Source: Nannocystis exedens
Lineage (GTDB): Bacteria; Myxococcota_A; Polyangia; Nannocystales; Nannocystaceae
Direction: 5' to 3'
NCBI RefSeq assembly: GCF_002343915.1
Contig: NZ_NETK01000001.1
Location: 5,656,001 to 5,720,000, forward strand
Length of the DNA stretch: 64,000 bases
The position numbers and the translations under genes were made by a program. Within the stretch, counting starts at the first letter, position 1. Each line of letters opens with the position of its first letter. Shown here piece after piece: positions 11,059-20,100 of the stretch. A model generated the notes under the pieces. It was not told the origin of the DNA and did no database searches. It was given only the letters and a program-made list of their open reading frames with translations.

Positions 11059-11559
11059 TCACGCCGCGGCTTCGGCCGTGCGCCCGAACGACGCGAGGAT
11101 GCTGCCCCAGCCGCCTTCGCCGCCGAGGACGCCGGCCATGTGCTCGGCCTTGTCGCCGTAGCGCTCGAGCAGGCGGTGCTCGAGCTCGACGCGGGTGCCG
11201 TCCCCCTCGCGAATGAAGCGGACCTCGACCTCGGTGTCCTGGCCGGGCTCGTACTGCCACTGGCAGTTGAGCTCCCACGACAGGACCAGCCGGCCGGGCG
11301 GCTGCCACACCCGCACATGTCCCCAGAGACACTCGCTGCCGTCGACGCCGCGCTCGAACCAGCGGCCGCCGGCGAACGGCTCGATCACCGCGGTGGCGGG
11401 CGCGACCTGGCCGATGTGGTGGCTGACGAGCGGCCACCAGGTGCCGAGCTGCTCGGTGAACACGCGGAACGCCCGCTCGGGCGTGGTGGCGACGTGGATG
11501 GACTTGGAGACGAGCAGGCTCTTGCCTTCGGTGGTGGGGACGGGGATCGGTTGGTTCAT
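11059..11559 (-). CDS. SRPBCC/AHSA1 domain protein
   Basis: A 166-residue START-like fold protein: VSKSIHVATTPERAFRVFTEQLGTWWPL, PFAGGRWFERGVDGSE and a C-terminal helix with LEHRLLERYGDKAEHM are typical of the AHSA1 group. Its ATG overlaps the stop codon of the ArsR gene by 4 bp (ATGA), so the two are translationally coupled. ArsR-SRPBCC pairs are common; the SRPBCC partner's ligand is usually unknown. Confidence 0.9.
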   Translation of the reverse strand: MNQPIPVPTTEGKSLLVSKSIHVATTPERAFRVFTEQLGTWWPLVSHHIGQVAPATAVIEPFAGGRWFERGVDGSECLWGHVRVWQPPGRLVLSWELNCQWQYEPGQDTEVEVRFIREGDGTRVELEHRLLERYGDKAEHMAGVLGGEGGWGSILASFGRTAEAAA

Positions 11560-11897
11560 GGCGCTTCCTTGTCGTCGTCGTCGTTCACGGGCTCGTCGGC
11601 CTCGGCCGCCTGTTTGAACGCCGACAACGCGAGCGTCCAAAAGCGGTCGAGGTCGGCACGCAGGCGGGCGATGCCCGCCGTGTGGATCGTGTAGACGCGC
11701 CGCGTGCCCTCGGCGCGGTACACCACGAGCCCGGCCTCCTTCAGGACGCGCAGGTGCTGCGAGACCGCCGGGCGACTGATCGGCAGCTTGTCGGCCAGCT
11801 CGCCCACCGAGTGGGGCCGGTCCGCCAGGTGCTCGAAGATCACCCGCCGACTCGGGTCGCCCAGCGCGTCCCAGGGATTGGCTTGGTAAGTGGGCAC
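11556..11897 (-). CDS. ArsR-family transcriptional regulator
   Basis: A 113-residue winged-helix repressor starting at a GTG (VPTYQANPWDALGDPSRR). The HTH is clear: HSVGELADKLPISRPAVSQHLRVLKEAGLV, then the wing YRAEGTRRVYTIH. No metal-binding ELCVCDL-type motif is present, consistent with the metal-independent ArsR group paired with SRPBCC proteins. The frame stays open upstream, but family homology starts near the GTG. A direct repeat overlaps the start and could be the operator. Confidence 0.9.
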   Translation of the reverse strand: MPTYQANPWDALGDPSRRVIFEHLADRPHSVGELADKLPISRPAVSQHLRVLKEAGLVVYRAEGTRRVYTIHTAGIARLRADLDRFWTLALSAFKQAAEADEPVNDDDDKEAP

Positions 11898-11908
11898 GAA
11901 CGGTAAGT
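11885..11908. promoter_or_regulatory. possible ArsR operator (direct repeat GGTAAGT)
   Basis: GGTAAGT occurs at 11885-11891 and again at 11902-11908, 17 bp apart, flanking the GTG start of the ArsR gene on an otherwise GC-rich background. The position suits autoregulation, but binding is inferred only. Confidence 0.35.
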
Positions 11909-12440
11909 AGCAACGAACATATGGAGCGTCAAGCCGCTTTGCAGTCGATGGGCGGGTTGCGCCATGTGCGCGCGGCGCGGCATGGAACACGAGAAACAGT
12001 GGTGACCGGCGGTCAGATCGCGCCCCGGTCAACCCGGGCGACGCCATACCTGGCTGGAGAGACATGTCGTTTGAGACAGGCCCGTGCCCGCAGCGGGCCG
12101 AACGAGCGCCTCGTGGCGCTCGTGCGCCACCTTGCGGGTGGTCGCGCTTGCGTCATGGGCTCGCCGTCCCACCATCGCGGCGCGGGCGGTTCGCCGCAGC
12201 AGCGCCGGGGGCGGCGGCGTGGACATGGCCGATGCGACATGTCCTCGCAGACATGCGCGCTCGCGAGCTCATCGTCACGACGACCCGCGCAGCTCGTAGC
12301 CCACGGCCGCATCGAGCCGTACGCGGCCGGCGCCCCGCTCCCGCGAGAAAGGGCCCGGCGCGCATCGTCGCCACGGCCCCCTCAGCTCGCAGCCCGCGGC
12401 CGCATCGAGCCGCACGGGGCGCCTCGTTGTGAAAAAAGAC
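11909..12440. other. intergenic region with palindromes and an imperfect direct repeat
   Basis: No gene seen. It contains palindrome copies at 12062-12081 (ACATGTCG-TTTG-AGACAGGC) and 12237-12256 (ACATGTCC-TCGC-AGACATGC), and a roughly 37-bp imperfect direct repeat (about 12288-12325 and 12376-12413, sharing 'ggccgcatcgagccg'). Confidence 0.55.
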
Positions 12441-12806
12441 TCAGCGCTCGTCTTCGCCGCGGTAGATGCAGCCGGAGGTGCAGGTCTCGCGGATCACGAC
12501 CTGCGACAGGCCGGGCAGGGCGGGGAGCATGCGGCGCCAGATCCACCGGGCCAACAGCTCGCTGGTCGGGTTCTCGAGGCCCTCGACCTCGTTGAGATAA
12601 TTGTGGTCGAGCAGCGCGTGCAGCGGCTGCCAGGCGGCGGCGATGTCGGCGAAGTCGACGACCCAGCCGCTCGTCTCGCCGACCGGGCCGGTCACGTGGA
12701 TCTCGACCATGAACGAGTGGCCGTGCAGCCGCGCGCACTTGTGATTCGCGGGGACGTTCGGGAGGCGGTGGGCGGCCTCGAAGCGGAACTGTTTAAAAAT
12801 GTCCAT
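12441..12806 (-). CDS. queD: 6-carboxy-5,6,7,8-tetrahydropterin synthase
   Basis: A 121-residue T-fold enzyme of queuosine/7-deazapurine synthesis acting on dihydroneopterin triphosphate. It is close to E. coli QueD: FRFEAAHRLP, the catalytic Cys24 in CARLHGHSF, zinc ligands His13, His28 and His30, then LLDHNYLN, LENPTSELLARWIW and the ending ETCTSGCIYRG. The ATG at 12806 gives exactly the family start. No other queuosine gene is in the window. Confidence 0.96.
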   Translation of the reverse strand: MDIFKQFRFEAAHRLPNVPANHKCARLHGHSFMVEIHVTGPVGETSGWVVDFADIAAAWQPLHALLDHNYLNEVEGLENPTSELLARWIWRRMLPALPGLSQVVIRETCTSGCIYRGEDER

Positions 12807-12887
12807 GGCTCGGCGGCGGAGGCGGAGAGTAACGGAAGCCGGCGCGCGCGCCGAGCTGGGCGAGCTCACGGGCGCCGGGGCGGCCGG

Positions 12888-13931
<1,044 letters not shown>

Positions 13932-13961
13932 AGTCGCCGCCGCCGGCCGACGCTACCGCGG

Positions 13962-14861
13962 TCACGAATGCGAGGTCACGGCCCCGGCCGGGACCTGGCG
14001 CACCTCCTGCTGCCCCCGCGAGACGATCGCGCGACCGGAGCGCCGCGCGTGGACCTGGGTGATCTCGGCGCCGAACAGCACGATGAGCGACGAGTAGTAG
14101 ACCCACGCCATCAGCACCACCACCGAGCCGGCCGCGCCGTAGGCCGAGCCGACGGCGGCGCGGCCGAGGTAGACGCCGATCGCCCACTGACCGACGGTGA
14201 ACAGCAGCGAGGTGGTGGCGGCGCCGATCGCCACCTCGCGCCAGCGGACCTCGGCGTTCGGCAACAGCTTGAACAGCAGCGCGAACAGGCCGGTCATCAC
14301 CGTCAGCGACACGCCGAGGTCGACGAGCCGCCAGAACCACCCGAGACCTTCGAAGCCGGGCAGCGCCGACAGGCCCGAGACGATCGAGCCGGCCACCAGC
14401 AGGGCGACGACCGCGGCGCCGAGGGCGAGGATGAGGACGAGGCCCAGAAGCCGCCCGCGCAAGGTGTTGCGCCAGCCGGCCTGGCTCGGGGTGGCGCTCC
14501 AGATGTGATCGAGCGCCGACTGCAACTGCCCGAAGGCCGTGGTCGCGCCGACCAACATGACGACGCCGCTGATGACGGCGGACAGCAACCCGCCGCCGGC
14601 CTTGTGCGCGTGGGCGAGGATGTCTTGCGCCAGGCCGGCGGCCTCTCCGCCGATGAGGTGCGCCAGCCGGTCGACGACCTCGCCGCGCGCGGCCTCCTCG
14701 CCGTAGATCAGGCCGACGACCGCCACGAGCAGCAGCAGGAACGGCGCCAGCGACAGCATCGTGTAGTAGGACAGCGCGCCCGCCTGCGTGAACGGGTCCT
14801 CCCGCGTGAACTCGAGCGCGGCGTCCTTGAGCAACAGGAAGATCTTGCGCAGTGTCCGCAT
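13962..14861 (-). CDS. YihY/BrkB family membrane protein
   Basis: A 299-residue protein with six hydrophobic segments. The family start is clear: MRTLRKIFLLLKDAALEFTREDPFTQAGALSYYTMLSLAPFLLLLVAV, then TTAFGQLQSALDHIW and YGAAGSVVVLMAWVYYSSLIVLFGAE. The frame extends 70 residues upstream of this ATG, but that part has a palindrome cluster and no homology. Formerly annotated RNase BN; the function is unclear. Confidence 0.92.
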   Translation of the reverse strand: MRTLRKIFLLLKDAALEFTREDPFTQAGALSYYTMLSLAPFLLLLVAVVGLIYGEEAARGEVVDRLAHLIGGEAAGLAQDILAHAHKAGGGLLSAVISGVVMLVGATTAFGQLQSALDHIWSATPSQAGWRNTLRGRLLGLVLILALGAAVVALLVAGSIVSGLSALPGFEGLGWFWRLVDLGVSLTVMTGLFALLFKLLPNAEVRWREVAIGAATTSLLFTVGQWAIGVYLGRAAVGSAYGAAGSVVVLMAWVYYSSLIVLFGAEITQVHARRSGRAIVSRGQQEVRQVPAGAVTSHS

Positions 14862-14955
14862 GGGGTCGACTCCGGGCTTGTCCGGCGATCTTGATCCGGA
14901 TCGCCGGGCACGGCCAGCGACGGGCGGAGCCGGGCGTGGCTGGACGTCTGCGAGC

Positions 14956-14989
14956 ACATGTCTGAAAGGGCATGTCGTTGCAGGCATGT
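14956..14989. repeat. chained palindrome copies upstream of BrkB and the Omp85 gene
   Basis: Two overlapping copies sharing an arm: 14956-14975 (ACATGTCT-GAAA-GGGCATGT) and 14970-14989 (GCATGTCG-TTGC-AGGCATGT), within the divergent promoter region 14862-15141. Confidence 0.75.
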
Positions 14990-15141
14990 CATGATTGAAC
15001 CGGCGCGGGGTCGTTCGCTCGCGGAGTTTGCGCGGCGTCGCGGTGAGATGGGCCGAAAACGGCTGGAGCACCGCCCGCGCGGGGAATCTTGCAGGCGCGC
15101 GCGTGGCCCCTGAGGCCGGTCGGGATCATAGTTCGCGCGTC

Positions 15142-17115
15142 GTGCGCCCATTGTGGACATGTCTCTTCGGACTCGTGCTCGCGGTCCTCGTCGGCTGCTC
15201 GAGCAAGCTCGACGATGTTCGAGGGTCCGACGCCTATATCAAGGATGTCCAGTTCGTCGGGGTCAAGCGGTTCAAAGAGGACGAGCTGCTGGGGTACCTG
15301 CACATGGGCGAGACGTCGATCCTGCCGTGGAAGGACCGCTACGCGTTCCTGCCGGCCAACATCCCGGTCGACGCCAAGCGGATCGTCGAGGTCTACAAGG
15401 CCCACGGCTACTACGACGCCGAGGTGGTGTCGATCACGCCGACGGTGAAGGCCGGGCGCGTGCGCCTGTTCACCCGCACGCCCGGCGAGCGCAGGCCGGG
15501 CAAGGCGACGATCAAGGTGGTCGTCCGCGAGGGCGAGCCGACCGTGGTCAAGAAGATCGAGCTGACGTTCCCGGCCGGGCGCCCCGGCATGGACGTCGGC
15601 GACCCGAGGGTCGGCGAGGCCGCGCTGCGCAAAAGGATCGCGCTCGAGCTGGAGCGCGCGTTCGAGGTGCCGAAGCTGAACCGCTCGGTCGAGCAATTGC
15701 TCGAGACGCTGCGCGACGCCGGCTACGCCGAGGCGGAGGTGCGCGAGGCGGCGGAGGTGACGCCGGGCGTCGGCGCCGTCGTGCGCTTCGAGATCCGCCC
15801 GGGCCCGTACTACAAGATCGGCGAGATCCGCTTCGAGGGCCTCGGCGACGTGCCCGAGCGCTACGTCGCCAACGAGGTCGACTACGCGCCCGGCAAGACG
15901 TACTCGCCGAAGCTGGTCAAGAAGGTCGAGGCGGCGACCTACGGGCTCGAGGTGTTCGACACCGTCACGATCGACGAGCAGCCGTCGAAGACGAAGCCGG
16001 GGACGATCGACCTGGTGGTCAAGGCGCGCCCGGCCAAGCCGCAGTCGATCAAGCTCGGCGCCGGCTTCGGCCTCGACCCCGTCCGCTGGGAGCAGCGCGG
16101 CAGCCTGCTCTACACCCACAAGAACCTGTTCAAGAACCTGACCCGCTTCGACCTGCGCGCCCGCGCCGGCTACGCCGAGCTGCCGAGCATGTTCAACCCG
16201 CAGGAGCACGGGCCGATCGTCAAGCTCGAGCCGACGCTGCGGCAGAAGGGGCTGATCGAGAAGCGCACGGTGGCGTCGCTGTCGCCGGCGTTCGAGCTGG
16301 GGATCTGGGAGGGCTACCAGTTCTACAGCCCGACCATGCGGGCCGGCCTGTCGCGCTTCTTCAGCCGCTTCGTCGAGGCCGAGCTGGCCTACAACTTCCG
16401 CTTCGTCGACTTCTTCAACGTGTCGCCGACCCTGCAGGGGCAGGACTCGATCCTCGGCCTCGACTTCCGCGACCCGTACACGCTCAGCTACCTCGAGCCG
16501 TCGCTGCGCATCTACCTCACCGACTCGGTGCTGCGGCCGCAGAACGGCGCGATCCTCGGGGTCGTCTACGACATCATGGGCCTGGGCGGCGACTTCAGCG
16601 CCCACCGCGTGCGCCCGAGCGTCCGCCTGTACTGGACGCCGCACTGGCGGGTCACCTTCGCCGGCCGCTTCGAGATGGGGTGGATCGTGCCGTACGGCGC
16701 CAAGGGCGGCGCGCCGATCGACATGCGCTTCTACCTCGGCGGCGCCGACACCGTGCGCGGCTGGGGCCTGCGGCGGCTGTCGCCGCAGGTGTTCCCCGAC
16801 GGCTGCATGCCGGGCGAGGCGGATTGTCGCGGCATCCCGGTCGGCGGCAACACGATGATCCTCGCCAACATCGAGGCGCGGGTGCGGGCGACCAAGATGC
16901 TGAGCTTCGTCGCCTTCGCCGACGGCGGCGATGTGCGCGCCGGGATCAACGAATTCGCGCTGAATCAATTCAACTACTCGGCTGGGCCCGGTGTCCGCCT
17001 CGACACGCCGATCGGCATGTTCCGCCTGGACGTGGGCTTCCGCCTCAACGAGACCGAGTACGCGCGGGGCCAGAAGATCTGGGCCGTGCACTTCGGGCTC
17101 GGTGAAGCATTCTAA
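15142..17115 (+). CDS. Omp85/BamA-superfamily outer-membrane protein, TamA/TamL-like lipoprotein
   Basis: A 657-residue outer-membrane assembly protein with N-terminal POTRA-like repeats (about 25-310) and a C-terminal 16-strand barrel domain with FYLGGADTVRGWGLRRLSPQ (the Omp85 L6 V/IRGF-like motif), ending near GQKIWAVHFGLGEAF. I chose the GTG at 15142 because it gives a clean signal peptide (VRPLWTCLFGLVLAVLVGCSS) with a lipobox; ATG 14995 would add 49 unlikely residues. A lipidated Omp85 next to tamB is the TamL arrangement known from Bacteroidetes. tamB follows after 23 bp. A degenerate palindrome (15157-15176) lies in the signal-peptide codons. Confidence 0.9.
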   Translation: MRPLWTCLFGLVLAVLVGCSSKLDDVRGSDAYIKDVQFVGVKRFKEDELLGYLHMGETSILPWKDRYAFLPANIPVDAKRIVEVYKAHGYYDAEVVSITPTVKAGRVRLFTRTPGERRPGKATIKVVVREGEPTVVKKIELTFPAGRPGMDVGDPRVGEAALRKRIALELERAFEVPKLNRSVEQLLETLRDAGYAEAEVREAAEVTPGVGAVVRFEIRPGPYYKIGEIRFEGLGDVPERYVANEVDYAPGKTYSPKLVKKVEAATYGLEVFDTVTIDEQPSKTKPGTIDLVVKARPAKPQSIKLGAGFGLDPVRWEQRGSLLYTHKNLFKNLTRFDLRARAGYAELPSMFNPQEHGPIVKLEPTLRQKGLIEKRTVASLSPAFELGIWEGYQFYSPTMRAGLSRFFSRFVEAELAYNFRFVDFFNVSPTLQGQDSILGLDFRDPYTLSYLEPSLRIYLTDSVLRPQNGAILGVVYDIMGLGGDFSAHRVRPSVRLYWTPHWRVTFAGRFEMGWIVPYGAKGGAPIDMRFYLGGADTVRGWGLRRLSPQVFPDGCMPGEADCRGIPVGGNTMILANIEARVRATKMLSFVAFADGGDVRAGINEFALNQFNYSAGPGVRLDTPIGMFRLDVGFRLNETEYARGQKIWAVHFGLGEAF

Positions 17116-17138
17116 CAAGGACGAGCTGCGGGGACGCG

Positions 17139-20100
17139 ATGACGAGGATCGGGAAGATCGCACGCACGACGCTCAAGGGGCTCGCGATCTTCCTGTCGAT
17201 CGTGGTCGGGGCGGTCGTGGTGATCCTGACCACCAACGTCGGTCTGCGCCTCGCCCTGCGGGTCGGGCTGCCGATCTACAACGACAAGATCGCCGGCAGC
17301 GTGGCGATCGAGGCGGCCGAGGGCTCGCTGCTGGGCTCGTTCACCCTGCGCGGGGTGACGCTGTCCGACCGCGAGGGCCGCGCGCTGATCACGGCCGACG
17401 CGATCGCGGTCGACTGGTCGCCGCTCGCGCTGCTCGGCCGCGACCTCGCGGTCGACTCGCTGCTGCTCGAGCGCCCGCGCGTCTACCTCCCCGGACTCGG
17501 CGGCAGCTTCGCCGACATCGCGCCGCCCGGCGACGATACCCCGAAGGACATGTCCGAACCGCCAGGTCCGAACCTGCCGCTCGGCATCGCCGCGGCCCTG
17601 CACCTGCGCGACGCCGCGGTCTACTTCGCCGACGGGGCGCCGATCGTCGAGGCGGTCGACCTCGACCTGCGCGCGCGGGGGATCGGGCGCGCGGCCGAGG
17701 CGGAGGTGCTGGCGGGCCGCGGGCGCCTGCTGGGCAGCCGCGAGATCGAGGAGCTGGCGCTGCGCGCGCGCTGGGGCTCGCCGGTGGCGGCGGTCGAGGG
17801 GCTGCGGGTGGTGGCCGACGCGGCGTCGCTCGAGATCCCCGAGGCCCAGCTCGACGTGCGCTCGTGGCGGATGATCGTCGACGTCGAGGCCCGCGCGGCG
17901 CTGGGGCTCCTGGCCGAGTACCTGCCGCCGGGCTCGCTCGAGAAGTTGAAGACCCCGGCGGGCACGCTCGAGCTGGCGGTCGCGGCCGAAGGTGTCCCCG
18001 AGGACATGTCGGCCGAGGTCCGGCTGGCGCTGGCGCCGAACCTGGCGCTGCGGCTGGCGGGCGCGGGGGCGTGGCGCGGGACGCCGGAGGCCGACATCAC
18101 CGTGGCGGCCGACGTCGATCTGGCGCCGTGGACGCAGGCGCGGCTCGGGCGGGTGCGGCCGACGCTCGAGCTGCACGCGCGGCAGATGCCGAGCGAGCGG
18201 CTGGCGCTGGCCGGCGGGCTGGGCTGCCCGGAGTGCGAGCGGCTCGGCGGGGTCTCGCTCGACGTCGACGGGGTGATCGACCCGGCCGGCAAGAACCTGT
18301 CCCTCGAGGCAGCTCTGGACGCGGCCGGGATCGGGGCGCTGGTCGACGTGACGGCCGTCGGCGGGGCGCTGCGCGAGATCGACTGGCGGCTGGCGGTGGT
18401 CGACGTGGCCCGCGCGGCTGCGGTCGGGCGCCAGTTCGCCAGGGTGCCGGAGCTGGACGGGACGCTGACGGGCCGCGGGACCTGCGTCGGCCCCGATCTG
18501 CGCTGCGCCGGCGCGCTCGAGCTGCGTCGGGTCGACGCGCCGGGCGTGGCAATCGAGCAGGCGCGGGTCGATCTGGATGTTCTTCAGGGCATGTCCGGAG
18601 GGACAGTCGCGGTCGCGGTCGAGGCGCTGCGGGCCGGCGGGCAGACCGTCGAGCGCGGCGAGGTCCGGGTCGACGTCGAGAAGCTGGCGCCGGGGCCGGT
18701 TGCGCCGCCGGTGCCGGCCGCGCTGCCGCCGCTGCTCGCGCGGGTGCGGGCCGGGGCGCTCGGGCCGGGCGCGCGGGTCGAGCTCGACGTGTCCGTGCGG
18801 ACAGGTCAGGAGCTTCGGGCGGACCTCGACATGCTCAAGGCCGAGCTCGCCGGCTTCCACGCCGAGCTCGAGCAGCCGGCGCGGGCGGTGCTGTCGGGCA
18901 CGAAGCTGCAGGTCGAGGACCTGGCGCTGCAGATCGCCGGCGGGCGTCTCGCGGCGGCCGGCGTGGTCGACGCCGACGGGCCCAGTGACCTGAAAATCGA
19001 CCTCACCGGGCTGGCGCTGGCGCGGCTGCGGCCGCTGGTGCCGAAGCTGCGCCCGGCCGGGCTCGCTTCGGCCCACGTGCGCGTCCACGGGCGGCCGGAG
19101 GCGCCGTCGATCGCGGCGGACGTGCGGATCGCCGGCGCCGGCCTCAAGGGCGGCCGCTTCGGCGACCTCGCCGTCGCGGCCCGCCTCGCCGACGGCCGCG
19201 CCGAGGTCGACGCCGCCCTGCGCGGGCCGCTGGCCCGCGAGCTCGAGCTGCGCGCCGAGGCGCCGGTCCATGTGAACATGTCGCAACGGACAGGGTCGAT
19301 CGGCCAGGCGTACACCAAGGTCGAGCTGCGGGCCCAGGATCTCCGGCTGGACCGGCTGCAGCCGTGGGTGAAGCGGCCGGAGATCGCCGGCAAGGTCGAC
19401 GGGATGGTGTTGTTCGAGGCTCACACCAGCGAAGGGCCGCTGGCGTCGCCGCGGGTGGTGACCGAGTGGCGCGCGGAGGACCTCGTGATCGCCGGCGCGC
19501 CGGTCGGCGACGTGATGGTCAGCGTCACCCACCGCGGCGAGTGGTTGCAGGGCGACGTCGACCTCCACCGCAGCGGCGGGCGGGCGCAGGTGCACGTGCA
19601 GGTGCCGATCGAGCTCGACCCGCTGCGCGGGCACTTCGCGTGGCACCGCGAGCGCCAGCACCGGGTCCTGGTGCAGCTCGACGACATCGACGTCGCCGAC
19701 CAGCTCGACTCGCTCGCCCCGGGTCACGACGCCGCCGGCAAGCTGACGCTGCGGGCCGAGATGACCGGCCCGGTGTCCAAGCCCGAGCTGCAGGCCGAGC
19801 TGCGCGGCGAGGGCCTGATGCACCGCCGGATCGCGCTCGGCTCGCTGTCGCTGCAGGCGACCATGCGCGACGGCGGGACCGCGGTCGACCTGTCGGGCGG
19901 CGGCGGCCAGATCGGGCGGTTCCAGGTCCGCGCGCTGGCCCCGGTCGCGCTCGACGACTCGGGCGTGCGCTGGCGTCGCGACGGCTGGTACGCGCTGACG
20001 CTCGACCTCCGCGAGCTCGAGCTGGCGCCGCTCGAGCCGCTGCTCGGCCTCAACCTCGGCGGGCGCATCACCGGCGGGATCACCTTCGACGGCGCGGGCC

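Noticed and set aside
7905..11318. 1137-residue minus-strand frame spanning EI24, the gap and the phosphoesterase
   Set aside because: No domain is recognisable and it runs antisense to a gene with intact metallophosphoesterase motifs.
17546..17555. GGACATGTCC resembling a eukaryotic p53 half-site
   Set aside because: It matches that consensus by chance only; it is part of the bacterial dispersed palindrome.
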